From positions 372,001 to 436,000 of the forward strand of contig JACJID010000007.1 of the NCBI GenBank assembly GCA_014138725.1: a DNA stretch of 64,000 nucleotides, in the 5' to 3' direction. This DNA is from Kutzneria viridogrisea (GTDB lineage Bacteria > Actinomycetota > Actinomycetes > Mycobacteriales > Pseudonocardiaceae). Positions 1 to 8,466 of this stretch are shown here, in pieces; the stretch's first letter is position 1, and each line of letters starts with the position of its first letter. Position numbers and translations under genes: made by a program. Under the pieces are notes generated by a model that was not told the DNA's origin, made no database searches, and worked only from the letters and a program-made list of their open reading frames with translations.

Positions 1-669
1 CGCTTTGGCCGGGTTGCCCAACTGGTTGCCGCTGGCCGCCTGCCGAGCCGCGCGGATGGGCTCGAACTGCTCGTCGTAGTCCGGGATGGAGCGTTCCGTG
101 CGTACCATCGAGCGGCCCGCCCAGTCCGTGCGGAACGAGCCGGGTTCGATGACCGTCACGCGCACGCCGAAGCCCGCGACCTCCTTGGCAACGGTCTCCA
201 GGATGCCCTCCACGGCGTACTTGCTGCCACAGTAATAGGCCAACCCGGGCACGGTCATCAGTCCACCCATGGAGCTGACCGCGAACACATGCCCCGCGCG
301 GCGCTTGCGCATGAACGGCAGTACCGCCTGCACGGTCGCGGCCACACCGAACACATTGACGGCGAACTGCGCTCGCAACTCGGATAGCGGCGACTCCTCG
401 AACACACCCTCATGTCCATAACCGGCGTTCGCGATGAGCACGTCGATCGGTCCGACACCCGCCTCGACCTCGCCCACGACAGCGAACACCGCGTCGTCGT
501 CGGTGACATCCAGTTGCCGCGCGTGCGCGCGTCCGGGTGCGAGCGCTTCGAACGCCGCGAGGTCCTCGGGCCGGCGGACCGTGCCGACGACGGTGTGCCC
601 GGCATCCAGCGCCCCTTGGGCGAACGCCCGGCCGAGGCCGCTGCTGACACCGGTGATCAGGAAGAGCAC
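1..669 (-). CDS. Short-chain dehydrogenase/reductase (SDR), C-terminus off the left edge
   Basis: A classical NAD(P)-dependent oxidoreductase; the substrate cannot be told. The 223 visible codons carry the cofactor motif TGVSSGLG (residues 6-13), the NAG motif at 81-83, a Ser at 132-133 and the catalytic pair Tyr146/Lys150 in YCGSK, all in the expected SDR order. The GTG start at 669 has GGAGG six bases upstream and lies 13 bp inside the end of the preceding TetR gene, so the two genes are very probably cotranscribed and translationally coupled. The reading frame is open at base 1, so perhaps 40-60 residues are missing. The TetR partner and its operator suggest induction by a small molecule that the enzyme may act on. 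Confidence 0.9.
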   Translation of the reverse strand, partial: MLFLITGVSSGLGRAFAQGALDAGHTVVGTVRRPEDLAAFEALAPGRAHARQLDVTDDDAVFAVVGEVEAGVGPIDVLIANAGYGHEGVFEESPLSELRAQFAVNVFGVAATVQAVLPFMRKRRAGHVFAVSSMGGLMTVPGLAYYCGSKYAVEGILETVAKEVAGFGVRVTVIEPGSFRTDWAGRSMVRTERSIPDYDEQFEPIRAARQAASGNQLGNPAKA

Positions 670-1265
670 GGGTTTCCTCCAGGTAGGACGCGGCACCAGA
701 TCTCGACCATCGTCTCGGTCATGTGGTCCAGGCCGCCGGGTTGTGTTGACGCGTGGTAGAAGTTGCGCTCGGTCATCCAACACAGGGCCTGCGCGAGCGC
801 CGCGGCACCGGTAGGACCGTCCTCATCGGGTAGCCCGGCCCGGACCAGGACCCGAGCCATGACCTTGGTGTTGTTGGCGATGGTGTCGCGCCACAGTTGG
901 CCGATCTCTGGCACCTCTGGGCCGAACTCGACGGCCGCCCGCATCACGGTTGCGTGCTCACGCCACGTTCGGGCCGTGTTCCGCACAGCCTGTCGCACGA
1001 TGTCGCGTACTGGCGCGTCCAGGTCGGCGGCTGGATCCTCCATGTGCAACTGGGCGACGGTGCGCGCGACCAGTGCCGCGAGCACCTCCTGCTTCGACCC
1101 GAAGTAGAAGTACAGCGAGCCACGCAGGATTCCCGCGCCCTTGGCGATCGACTCGACCGTCATCGGTTCGGCACGCTCCCGTTCGAGCAACACCTCGGCG
1201 GCGTCCAGGATCGCCTGGACCCGCTGGTCGCCCTTGCTCGGTGCGTCCCGACGCTTCGCTGCCAT
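657..1265 (-). CDS. TetR-family repressor of the adjacent SDR
   Basis: A 202-residue TetR regulator. The N-terminal helix-turn-helix is visible at about residues 15-60 (QAILDAAEVLL, then VESIAKGAGILRGSLYFYFG), followed by a helical ligand-binding domain. I chose ATG 1265 (MAAKRRDAPSK) over an in-frame upstream start at 1355, because the longer version would run through the operator palindrome and adds low-complexity residues. Its 3' end overlaps the SDR start by 13 bp. A perfect inverted repeat 12 bp before its start implies autoregulation and control of the SDR. The ligand is unknown. Confidence 0.9.
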   Translation of the reverse strand: MAAKRRDAPSKGDQRVQAILDAAEVLLERERAEPMTVESIAKGAGILRGSLYFYFGSKQEVLAALVARTVAQLHMEDPAADLDAPVRDIVRQAVRNTARTWREHATVMRAAVEFGPEVPEIGQLWRDTIANNTKVMARVLVRAGLPDEDGPTGAAALAQALCWMTERNFYHASTQPGGLDHMTETMVEIWCRVLPGGNPCSS

Positions 1266-1276
1266 CACACCACTAT

Positions 1277-1308
1277 GACACAGTGCAGAGAAAAATCTGC
1301 ACTGTGTC
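1277..1308. promoter_or_regulatory. Perfect 13-bp inverted repeat, TetR operator
   Basis: GACACAGTGCAGA (1277-1289), a 6-base A-rich spacer, then its exact complement TCTGCACTGTGTC (1296-1308). It sits 12 bp upstream of the TetR start, where an autorepressor would block transcription. A further A/T-rich stretch follows at 1309-1320. The role is inferred from position and symmetry. Confidence 0.75.
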
Positions 1309-1428
1309 GAAATTTTTCTGCGTGACGTAGAACGGAGCGAGGCGCCGGCGTGCACGCCGGGGCGGACCGGCTTGGCGGTCCGCGTGTCGCCTGCCCCGGT
1401 CTGGCCGCCGCACTGGCACGATCACGGC

Positions 1429-1782
1429 ATGGAACGCGTGCTCGGAATCGGTGGCTACTTCCTCCGCGCTTCGGACCCGGCGGCTCTGGGCGCCTGGTAC
1501 CGGGACTGCCTCGGCCTCGATGCCGATGAGAACGGCGTGTGGCACCAAGAGGCGGGCCCCACCGTCTTCGCGCCGTTCGAGGTTGGGACCGACTACTTCG
1601 GTTCCCGTTCCCAGCAGACCATGCTCAACTTCCGGGTCCGCGACCTGGACGCCATGCTCACACAGCTCCGCGGCAAGGGCGCCGACGTAGCCGACGAGAC
1701 CGAGGATATGGCAGGCGTCGGCCGCTTCGGCTGGGTCACCGACCCCGAGGGCAACCGCATCGAGCTCTGGCAGTCCGCCTAG
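1429..1782 (+). CDS. VOC-superfamily (glyoxalase/bleomycin-resistance fold) protein
   Basis: A 117-residue single-repeat vicinal-oxygen-chelate protein. The start of the fold is seen at GYFLRASDPAALGAWYRDCLGL and the closing strand at FGWVTDPEGNRIELWQ, whose Glu is the usual metal ligand. ATG 1429 gives the normal family length; upstream in-frame GTG codons would add a Pro/Trp-rich tail with no family match. The family includes lyases, dioxygenases and drug-binding proteins, so no reaction can be assigned. It is transcribed divergently from the TetR-SDR pair across about 160 bp. Confidence 0.8.
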   Translation: MERVLGIGGYFLRASDPAALGAWYRDCLGLDADENGVWHQEAGPTVFAPFEVGTDYFGSRSQQTMLNFRVRDLDAMLTQLRGKGADVADETEDMAGVGRFGWVTDPEGNRIELWQSA

Positions 1783-1839
1783 TACGCTGACTACGCACGT
1801 TGACCGGGTTTGATCATGCTGCTGTGGGGGCGGGGCCGG

Positions 1840-2160
1840 CCCCAGCGTGGTTGGCGTTGGCTGCGGATGCCGTGGGTACGGTGGTAGGTCGCAGGCACCC
1901 GGGCGGGGTGCTTCTCACGAGTCCAGCAGGTGCCCCGAACTGGTCGAAGGTGAAACACCGGTTGGGGAACCTGCTGGTCACCTCCTCGATCCGGTCCAGT
2001 TTGGCGTTCTTGCCGGGGCCCCTGGATTCCCTCCAGGTGCGGGTGCGCTGGAAGGAGATCCCGCGTTTGCGCAGGATCTGCCGCAGCCGTTCCCGGCCGA
2101 TCTTCATCTGGCGGGTCGGGTTGTCGGCCAGGTAGTCGGCGAGCTTCCGGAAGACCTGCC
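1840..2160 (-). pseudogene. IS630-family transposase remnant
   Basis: Minus-strand reading gives RKLADYLADNPTRQMKIG, then ERLRQILRKRGISFQRTRTW, KNAKLDRIEEVTSRFPNRCF and FDQFG. These are the helix-turn-helix-to-catalytic-domain segments typical of IS630-type transposases. The frame then shifts: HPARVPATYHRTHGIR, another conserved stretch of the same family, appears in a different frame near 1850-1915. Both ends are missing and no terminal repeats are seen, so this is a dead fragment. Confidence 0.7.
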
Positions 2161-2169
2161 GCCGTTGGT

Positions 2170-2308
2170 CAAGGCGCGCATGGACACCGCCGGCGGCAGC
2201 CCGGATCCGCGGGCCCGCGCGGTGATCGCCTGCCTGGAGACCGCATCAACGACGTGGGTCGAGATCATGGACCTCTACGACGAGTGCCTGGCCGCGGTGC
2301 GCGGCTGA
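2170..2308 (+). pseudogene. Unidentified 3' gene fragment
   Basis: A plus-strand frame ending at TGA 2306-2308 encodes about 45 helical residues (VKARMDTAGGSPDPRARAVI followed by a segment with WVEIMDLYDECL). Its composition looks coding, but the upstream part is replaced by the IS630 remnant, so it appears to be the tail of a gene cut by that insertion. I do not recognise the family; a regulator C-terminus is possible. It abuts the convergent peptidase gene with no gap. Confidence 0.4.
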
Positions 2309-3379
2309 TCACCGGTCGAGCCAGCGCCGCACCGGCAGGGCGGGGACCCGGCGTCCGTACCGGCCGGTCATCTCCTGGTTGGCGGCCAACGCGTTGAGCA
2401 CCGCCTCCTCCACGGTCTGCACCACGGCTTCCAGGAACGGGTCGATCCGGCCCCAGGGCACGAACCGCAGGCTCTCGTACTCGGCCTCGGCGGACCGGGG
2501 GAACCGGCTGCTCAGCGCGCCGGGGTTGGCGGTGGAGAAGGCGAGGAACAGGTCACCGGAGAAGTGCGAGCCGGTGGTGCCGGTGCGGGCCAGGCCGAGC
2601 GGCACCCGCCGGGCCAGCGCGGCGCACTGGCCGGGCAGCAGCGGGGCGTCGGTGCCGAGGACCACGATCACCGAGCCGGCCCCGGGCGGCCCCGGCCAGG
2701 GCTGTTGCTCCATCGGGTTGTCGGCGAGCAGTTCCCTGCCGACCGGTTCGCCGGCGACGGTCAGCTCCCTGCGGGCGCCGAAGTTGGCCTGCACCAAAGC
2801 GCCCACCGTGTAGCGGTCGCTGCCATGGCGGACCAGCCGGGAAGCGGTTCCGGTGCCGCCCTTGTAGCCGTAGCAGGTCATCCCGGTGCCGCCGCCGACC
2901 GAACCCTCCGGCACGGGACCGCTCGCGGCGGCGTCGATGGCGGCCACCGCGTGCTCGGGCCGCACGGTGGGGGCGTTGATGTCGTTGAGGTAGCCGTCCC
3001 AGGTCTCGGCCACCACCGGCAGCAGCCATTCGGCGGCCACGTCGGGGCGTTCCCGCACCACCCAGTCGATCGCGCCGCGGTGGCACGGGCCGACGGCGTG
3101 CGTGTTGGTGATCAGCACCGGCAGGGTCAGCGATCCGGTCTCGGCCAGCCAGGCGGTGCCGGTCATCTCCCCGTTGCCGTTGAGCGCGTAGGTGCCCGCC
3201 GCGCAGGGCAGGTCGAAATCGGTCCGGCCGCGCGGCAGGATCGCGGTCACCCCGGTGCGCACCGAATCGCCCTCGATCAGCGTGGTGCAGCCGACCTGTA
3301 CCCCGGGCACATCGGTGATCGCGTTGTGCGCGCCGGGTTGGCCGGGCAGCGAGATGCCCAGGTCGCGAGCACGGGTCAT
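2309..3379 (-). CDS. P1-family (DmpA-like) N-terminal-nucleophile aminopeptidase
   Basis: A 356-residue protein of the self-processing P1/S58 peptidase family, which releases N-terminal amino acids from small peptides or amides. Visible family segments are NAITDVPGVQVG near the N-terminus, VGGGTGMTCYGYKGG in the middle, and TTGSHFSGDLFLAFSTAN near the processing region, followed by the usual C-terminal ALNALAA segment. ATG 3379 overlaps the TGA of the preceding TetR gene (ATGA), so they form an operon. With a divergent APC permease, the set looks like uptake and hydrolysis of a small amino-acid amide or dipeptide under TetR control; that role is inferred. Confidence 0.88.
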   Translation of the reverse strand: MTRARDLGISLPGQPGAHNAITDVPGVQVGCTTLIEGDSVRTGVTAILPRGRTDFDLPCAAGTYALNGNGEMTGTAWLAETGSLTLPVLITNTHAVGPCHRGAIDWVVRERPDVAAEWLLPVVAETWDGYLNDINAPTVRPEHAVAAIDAAASGPVPEGSVGGGTGMTCYGYKGGTGTASRLVRHGSDRYTVGALVQANFGARRELTVAGEPVGRELLADNPMEQQPWPGPPGAGSVIVVLGTDAPLLPGQCAALARRVPLGLARTGTTGSHFSGDLFLAFSTANPGALSSRFPRSAEAEYESLRFVPWGRIDPFLEAVVQTVEEAVLNALAANQEMTGRYGRRVPALPVRRWLDR

Positions 3380-3987
3380 GACAGCTCCTCCAGGTCGCAG
3401 CGGGTCGCGGTGCGCGCGTAGGACAGGATCAGCGCTTCGGCGGTGCCGGTGTCCATGACCGGCACGGCCAGGGTCAGGTGCAGGCCGTAGCCGTCCTCCA
3501 GGGTGACCAGGTTGCGCGCCACGGTCAGCGCATCGGCGGTCAGCTCGAACACCCCGGTGGCCACGCCGGCCTCCAGGATCCCGGCGTAGATCCGCACCTG
3601 CCGTTCGAACAGCGCGATGTGCCGGGCAGCGTAGGCGGGGTCGCGGCGGGCGATGGTGCCCAGTTCGTAGAGCAGCACGCACAACTCGTCCTCCGGGCCG
3701 CTGGGCAGCCCGCTGCGGATCATCGCCAGCAGCCGCGCACGGGGATCGGACCGCGCGCTCGCGGCCTGTTCGCGGTCCGCGCAGAACCGCTCGACGGCCT
3801 CCCGCTGCACCTCCTGGAGCAGGTCCACCAGGGTCGGGAAGTAGTAGAGCACCGAGCCCGAGGACATCCCGGCGCCCTCGGCGATGTCGCGCAGCCGCAG
3901 GTTGAGCACCCCGCGCTCGACCACGGCCCGGCGGGCCACGGCCACCAGCTCGGCCCGGCGCTGCGGGGCCCTGCTCGGTCTTCCCAT
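3376..3987 (-). CDS. TetR-family regulator of the peptidase/permease pair
   Basis: A 203-residue TetR protein starting MGRPSRAPQRR. The DNA-binding segment is NLRLRDIAEGAGMSSGSVLYYFPTLVDLL (residues about 25-55), and the remainder is a helical sensor domain. ATG 3987 fits the family start; a longer in-frame extension to 4314 would read through the divergent promoter. The stop overlaps the peptidase start. It is divergent from the APC permease, and nested palindromes lie immediately upstream, so it probably controls both directions. Confidence 0.9.
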   Translation of the reverse strand: MGRPSRAPQRRAELVAVARRAVVERGVLNLRLRDIAEGAGMSSGSVLYYFPTLVDLLQEVQREAVERFCADREQAASARSDPRARLLAMIRSGLPSGPEDELCVLLYELGTIARRDPAYAARHIALFERQVRIYAGILEAGVATGVFELTADALTVARNLVTLEDGYGLHLTLAVPVMDTGTAEALILSYARTATRCDLEELS

Positions 3988-3995
3988 GTCCCCAA

Positions 3996-4012
3996 TTCTT
4001 CGAAGAACGTTC
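3996..4012. promoter_or_regulatory. Nested palindromes, probable TetR operator
   Basis: TTCTTCGAAGAA (3996-4007) is a perfect 12-bp palindrome, and GAACGTTC (4005-4012) is a second perfect palindrome overlapping it. They lie 8 bp upstream of the TetR start in the divergent region with the permease gene. Position and symmetry suggest a shared repressor site. Confidence 0.6.
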
Positions 4013-4141
4013 AGAGAACGCAACCGGCGCAATCCAACCGTAACCCAGTGACACCTTGACCTGTGAGCAAGAGCACCCTTTGATACGTCCACCGCTGATT
4101 TTCGAAGGAGCTTCAAACAACTACCCACCTGGAGGCCAGCC

Positions 4142-5497
4142 GTGGCCGTGCCCGCCCTGCGCCGAGGACTGCGAACCCTCGGCACCCTGCTCATCACCCT
4201 GTCCGCGATCAGCCCCGCGTCCTCGGTGTTCATCATCGCCCCCGGAGTACTCGCCGGCGCCGGCTCGGGCGCCTTCCTCAGCTTCCTGGCCGCCGGCGTG
4301 GTCGGGGTGTTCATGGCCTTCGTCTACGCCGAGCTGTCCTCAGCCTTCCCGCTGTCCGGCGGGGAGTACGCCATCGTCGCCAGGACCCTGGGCAGGCTGC
4401 CCGGGTTCCTGGTGCTCGGGATGATGATGATCACCCAGCTGCTGATCGTGGCGGTGATCGCGCTGGGCGTGGGCACCTACCTGTCGGTGCTGCTGCCCGG
4501 ACTGCCCGGCCCGACCGTGGCCGCGGCGACCTGCGTGCTGGCCGCCGTGGTCGCCGTGTTCGACATCAAGCTGAACGCCTGGGTGACCGGGATCTTCCTG
4601 GCCGTTGAACTGCTGGCACTCGGCGTGGTCAGCGCCCTCGGCCTGCTGCACCCCGCCCGCGCCTTCGGTGAACTGGTCAGCCACCCGGTGACCAGCACCG
4701 GCCCGGCCACGATCGGGGCCATCGCGATCGCCACCTCGGTGGCGATCTTCGCCTACAACGGCTACGGGTCGGCGGTCTACTTCGGCGAGGAGACCCAGAA
4801 CGCCTCGCGGGGCATCGCCCGCGCCATCCTGCTGGCACTGGGCATCACCGTGCTGGCCGAACTGGTCCCGGTGACCGCGGTGCTGCTGGGCGCCCCCGAC
4901 CTCGGCGCGTTGTTCGGCGCGGAGAACATGATGTCCTACTTCATCAGCACCCAGGGCGGCAGCACCCTGGACACGGTGATCAGCCTGGCCATCGCGCTGG
5001 CGATCGTGAACGCGGTGCTGGCGATCGTGCTGATCAGTTCCCGGCTGGTGTTCAGCAGCGGACGGGACCGGGCCTGGCCGGCCGCGGTGAACCGGGCGCT
5101 GTCGGCGGTGCACCCGCGCTTCGGCACGCCCTGGATCGCCACCCTGGGCACCGGACTGATCGCGGCCCTGCTGTGCTACGTCGACCAGCAGCTGCTCGTG
5201 GTCGTCACCAGCACCTCGATCGTGGCGGTCTACCTGGCGCTGTGCCTGTCGGCGATCCGCGGCCGGCGGACCGGCGCCACCGCGCATGCCCAGTATCGGA
5301 TGCCCTTGTTCCCGGTGGCGCCGGTGCTCGCGTTGGCCGCGTTGGCGTTCGTGGTGTACCAGAACGCACTGGACGAGAAGGTCGGCCGGCCCAGCCTGAT
5401 CGTGACCGTGGGGATGGTCCTGCTCGCGCTGCTGTACTACGTACTCGTGTTGCGGCGCAGGGGTGGCTGGCAGCTGGTCGAGCCGGAACAGACCTAG
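4142..5497 (+). CDS. APC-superfamily amino acid/amine permease
   Basis: A 451-residue inner-membrane transporter with about 12 hydrophobic segments. The APC signature regions are present: the first helix with SAISPASSVFIIAPG, the polar break FAYNGYGSAVYFGEETQNASRG after helix 5-6, and a C-terminal helix pair ending in basic residues. GTG 4142 follows GGAGG by six bases, which fixes the start. It is divergent from the TetR-P1 peptidase operon with a palindromic operator between them, so it likely imports the peptidase substrate or a related amino compound. The exact substrate cannot be read. Confidence 0.9.
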   Translation: MAVPALRRGLRTLGTLLITLSAISPASSVFIIAPGVLAGAGSGAFLSFLAAGVVGVFMAFVYAELSSAFPLSGGEYAIVARTLGRLPGFLVLGMMMITQLLIVAVIALGVGTYLSVLLPGLPGPTVAAATCVLAAVVAVFDIKLNAWVTGIFLAVELLALGVVSALGLLHPARAFGELVSHPVTSTGPATIGAIAIATSVAIFAYNGYGSAVYFGEETQNASRGIARAILLALGITVLAELVPVTAVLLGAPDLGALFGAENMMSYFISTQGGSTLDTVISLAIALAIVNAVLAIVLISSRLVFSSGRDRAWPAAVNRALSAVHPRFGTPWIATLGTGLIAALLCYVDQQLLVVVTSTSIVAVYLALCLSAIRGRRTGATAHAQYRMPLFPVAPVLALAALAFVVYQNALDEKVGRPSLIVTVGMVLLALLYYVLVLRRRGGWQLVEPEQT

Positions 5498-5555
5498 CTC
5501 GCGGAACCAGCCCACTGGCGCAGCGCGGCTTCCAGGCCGGCGGCACGGCCAGCGG

Positions 5556-5610
5556 TGTCATGAAAGTGCCGTTCAGGACACCCAGTGTCTGAAACGGCAC
5601 CTTCATGACA
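5556..5610. repeat. Long imperfect inverted repeat (REP-like / bidirectional hairpin)
   Basis: Arms of about 26 bp (5556-5581 and 5585-5610) pair with few mismatches; the outer parts read TGTCATGAA and TTCATGACA around a GTGCCGTT/AACGGCAC core. It lies 58 bp after the permease stop. The length suggests a dispersed palindromic repeat that could also end transcription. No second copy was seen in this window. The rest of 5498-5881 shows no gene apart from the candidate operator at 5825-5850. Confidence 0.65.
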
Positions 5611-5824
5611 GGTTCGGTCAGGAGTACGAGGGCCGCTCTACTACCTGACCGGCAGCCCGGACGAGGTGTCCGTTGACATTTGACACAGTATGATCACCGA
5701 CGAGGTCCACTATGGACTGTCGGTGCCCCCGCTCCTGCCGAGCCGATCGGAGCAACCCTCCGTTTGGCGGAACCGCCCTGGTCTGTCTGACCCTGTGGCC
5801 GTCCGATCAGCCGGTGATAGCGTC

Positions 5825-5850
5825 GAATTTGTTGGTAACGAACAAAATTC
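5825..5850. promoter_or_regulatory. Imperfect palindrome upstream of the P450
   Basis: GAATTTGTT (5825-5833) and GAACAAAATTC (5840-5850) are near-complementary around GGTAAC. The site lies about 35 bp before the P450 start in an A/T-rich patch, where a repressor such as the neighbouring TetR could act. Confidence 0.5.
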
Positions 5851-5881
5851 GGGAAGCTGGCGCGAACAGAGGCAGGATTCC

Positions 5882-7099
5882 TTGTCCACGAACACATCCA
5901 CGGTGACCACCGAGGTCCCGGACTACCCCTTCAGCGTCGCGAGGGCGTTGAAAGTCGACCCGGTCTACTCGCGCCTGCGGGCCGGTTCCTCGCTCACCAG
6001 AATCCGGCTCCCCTACGGCACCGGAGTCGTGTGGCTGGCAAGCACGTACGCGGATGTGAAGGCGGTGCTCGGGGACCCCAGGTTCAGCATGGCGGCCGCG
6101 ACCAAGCCGGACACGCCGCGGAGCACGCCCTGGCCGATGAATTCCGACGGCCTCATGGGCAAGGACGGGCAGGAGCACGCACGGTTGCGGCGCCTGATCG
6201 GCAAGGCGTTCACCCTGCGCCGCGTCGAGGCACTCCGACCGCGGATACGAGGAGTCGTTGAGAACTGCTGTGATGCGATGGTCGTCCACGGAGCACCGGC
6301 CGACCTGGTGAACCTCCTCGCGCTGCCCGTTCCCGTCACCGTCATCTGTGAGCTGCTGGGAGTTCCGGTCGAGGACCGCTCGGTCTTCCGCGCCTTCGCG
6401 GAGGCGGCCGTGTCCAGCACCAAGTTCAGCCCGGAGGAGGTCGGCAAGCTCCACGCCGAGTCCGAGCGCTACATGGCGGAACTGGTCAGGCGCCGTCGCC
6501 GCGCCCCCGCCGAGGACCTGCTCAGCGCGCTCGCGCAGACCGAGGACAACCAGGACCTGCTCTCCGAGAAGGAACTGGTCGAGATGGGCTTGGGCCTGCT
6601 CGTCGCCGGCCACGAGACCACCGCGAACCAGATCGGGAACTTCGTCTACACGCTGCTCAGTCACCCGGGGCTCTACCAGGCACTGTGCGAGGACCCGTCC
6701 CGCATCCCGCAGGTGGTCGAGGAGCTGTTGCGGTGGGTGCCGCTCAGCGCGTCCGGCGGCCACGTGCGGGTGGCCACCGAGGACGTGCGGCTTCCTGGCG
6801 GCCTCGTGCGCGCTGGCGAGGCCGTGTTCGCCCAGCTGGCCTCCGCCAACAGGGACGAGTCGGTCTTCGAGGAGCCGAGCCGGATCGACTTCGACCGCCC
6901 CCGCGGGCAGCACGTGTCATTCGGGCACGGCCCGCACGCGTGCCCCGGCGCACACCTGGCCAGGCTGGAACTGCAAGTGACCCTGGAGGTCCTGGTCACC
7001 CGCTTCCCAGGACTGCGCATCGCCGTGCCCGAGAACGAACTCGACTGGCGCACCGGCGTCCTGCTGCGCGGCCTGGAGACATTCCCCGTCCAGTGGTGA
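5882..7099 (+). CDS. Cytochrome P450 monooxygenase (bacterial soluble class)
   Basis: A heme-thiolate monooxygenase of about 405 residues, the normal bacterial CYP length. The oxygen-activating I-helix motif AGHETTANQ lies near residue 242, the K-helix EELLR near 280, and the heme loop FGHGPHACPGAHLARLEL with the Cys ligand near 354. I chose TTG 5882 (LSTNTSTVTTE) because it gives family length; longer in-frame starts would run through the palindrome at 5825-5850. No ferredoxin gene is adjacent, so redox partners must come from elsewhere. It is convergent with a TetR gene that probably controls it. The substrate is unknown. Confidence 0.92.
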   Translation: MSTNTSTVTTEVPDYPFSVARALKVDPVYSRLRAGSSLTRIRLPYGTGVVWLASTYADVKAVLGDPRFSMAAATKPDTPRSTPWPMNSDGLMGKDGQEHARLRRLIGKAFTLRRVEALRPRIRGVVENCCDAMVVHGAPADLVNLLALPVPVTVICELLGVPVEDRSVFRAFAEAAVSSTKFSPEEVGKLHAESERYMAELVRRRRRAPAEDLLSALAQTEDNQDLLSEKELVEMGLGLLVAGHETTANQIGNFVYTLLSHPGLYQALCEDPSRIPQVVEELLRWVPLSASGGHVRVATEDVRLPGGLVRAGEAVFAQLASANRDESVFEEPSRIDFDRPRGQHVSFGHGPHACPGAHLARLELQVTLEVLVTRFPGLRIAVPENELDWRTGVLLRGLETFPVQW

Positions 7100-7169
7100 G
7101 CCCCCCTCGCGGACCGTCCACCAGCGACTGGAACGCGAGCGTGTCTCATTGGGGCTGGGCGCCAGGCCG

Positions 7170-7790
7170 CTACTCCAGAGCGCTGAGCAACGACAGGGAC
7201 AGGTCGGTCAAGTGGTCCACCAGCTTGTCCGGCGAGTCCGTCATGCCCCGGTGGAGCCAGTCGATGACCACCTCCGACACGCCAGCCACCAGCGCGAGGA
7301 GCAGCCGCTCGTACCGGAGCTTGTCGCGCTGCCTGCCCACCGCGCGCCGGATGAGGCGGCCGAACACCTCGGCATCCCTGCGCAGGACCTCTCGGCGGCG
7401 CAGCTCCATGCGAGGGGCGTTGACGTAGATGACGCGGGCGCGGTCCGGATGCTCGAACAACATCCGGACCAGCGCCCCCATCATCGGCCGTAGCTGCTCC
7501 TCGAGGTCCCGGGGCTGCTTCGGCGTCGCTGCGGCGATGCCCGCCAGCAGCCACTCGTTCTGCTCACGGTGCACGGTGAGCAGCAGGTCCGCGCGGTCGG
7601 CGAAGTGCTCGTAGAAGTAGCGCTTGGACACCTTCGCCCGCGTGCAGACCTCGGCGACGGTGATCTCCTCGTACTCGCGCGCGGCGAACAACTCCACCGC
7701 CGAGTCCACGATCCGGCTCCGCCGCTGGGCCGCCCGTTCCTCGCGCGACTGCCCGCCGTAGGTGTCCCCGCGCCTGGCCTGCTCGTTCAC
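7170..7790 (-). CDS. TetR-family regulator, convergent with the P450
   Basis: About 206 residues with a clear N-terminal helix-turn-helix (IVDSAVELFAAREYEEITVA, then KVSKRYFYEHF). I prefer GTG 7790 (VNEQARRGD); an in-frame ATG at 7829 adds 13 residues, and neither start has a strong ribosome site. The gene ends 70 bp from the P450 stop, tail to tail. A role as the P450 repressor through the palindrome at 5825-5850 is plausible but unproven. Confidence 0.85.
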   Translation of the reverse strand: MNEQARRGDTYGGQSREERAAQRRSRIVDSAVELFAAREYEEITVAEVCTRAKVSKRYFYEHFADRADLLLTVHREQNEWLLAGIAAATPKQPRDLEEQLRPMMGALVRMLFEHPDRARVIYVNAPRMELRRREVLRRDAEVFGRLIRRAVGRQRDKLRYERLLLALVAGVSEVVIDWLHRGMTDSPDKLVDHLTDLSLSLLSALE

Positions 7791-7891
7791 CGCGCACCCG
7801 TCCCCGTACTGGCTACGGTCGCACAGCATATCGGCGGACCACCCGGCCAGCCCGTCACCCGATCTGGAACCGGCGTGTTCCGTTCCGGTCC

Positions 7892-7924
7892 GACTTACAC
7901 CGACAGCGTCACCCGACGGTCGCC
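7892..7924 (+). promoter_or_regulatory. 33-bp promoter element, copy 1
   Basis: A 33-bp sequence beginning GACTTACACCGAC and ending GACGGTCGCC, 33 bp upstream of the DUF6130-like lipoprotein start. An inverted copy matching 31 of 33 bases lies at 9531-9563 upstream of the Tat hydrolase. The two genes face each other, so the element sits in the same orientation relative to each start. It is probably a shared regulator site or promoter core. Confidence 0.65.
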
Positions 7925-7956
7925 GGGCGGTTCACCGGACGCCTAACCTCGCCCTC

Positions 7957-8466
7957 GTGCGACAACTCCGAACCCGATTCCCCTTCCAGGCAAACCGAAT
8001 CCGGCCGCTGGTCCGCCGAATGGCCAAGGGCGCCGTGCTCGCCTCGAGTGCGGCCCTCGCCGTGTCCTGCGCCGCGGCCGACGCACCGGCGGTGAGCCGG
8101 ACGGCGGCGGACCAGTCGGGGTGGCCACCAGCCCCGGTGGTCGCGCTCACCGACCAGCCCGAACCGTCCCTCGTGGTGGACACCCCGCTGGCCGACCAGC
8201 TGGCCATGGGGCTCGTGGTGATCCGCTACCGCGCCGAGAACCTGCACATCGTCCCGGTCTACGGCACCAACGCCGTCGACGTGTCACCGCGGATCGGCCA
8301 CATCCACGTCACCGTGGACGACGCGCCCTGGCACTGGGCCGATGCCAGCGGGGAGCCACTGATCATCCAGGGCCTGCCGCGCGGGCCGCACAAGGTGTGG
8401 ATCGGGCTGGCCAACCCCATGCACAAGGTCATGGACAGCAAGACCGTGGAGTTCACGATCCCCTGA
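7957..8466 (+). CDS. Exported lipoprotein, DUF6130-like
   Basis: A 169-residue protein with a basic N-region, a hydrophobic core (AKGAVLASSAALAVSC) and a lipobox Cys about 38 residues in, so a membrane-anchored lipoprotein is predicted. The mature part contains SPRIGHIHVTVDDAPWHWAD and LPRGPHKVWIGLA, a His-rich beta-sandwich-like pattern that I associate with DUF6130 proteins of unknown function. GTG 7957 gives a full signal peptide; ATG 8020 is a shorter alternative that keeps the lipobox. It converges on the Tat hydrolase with no gap between stops and shares a 33-bp promoter element with it, so the two products may act together outside the cell. Confidence 0.75.
   Translation: MRQLRTRFPFQANRIRPLVRRMAKGAVLASSAALAVSCAAADAPAVSRTAADQSGWPPAPVVALTDQPEPSLVVDTPLADQLAMGLVVIRYRAENLHIVPVYGTNAVDVSPRIGHIHVTVDDAPWHWADASGEPLIIQGLPRGPHKVWIGLANPMHKVMDSKTVEFTIP

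Noticed and set aside
2309-4120. A 603-codon frame fusing the P1 peptidase to upstream sequence
   Set aside because: The upstream part is an out-of-frame shadow of the TetR gene; the true peptidase start is ATG 3379 with an ATGA overlap.
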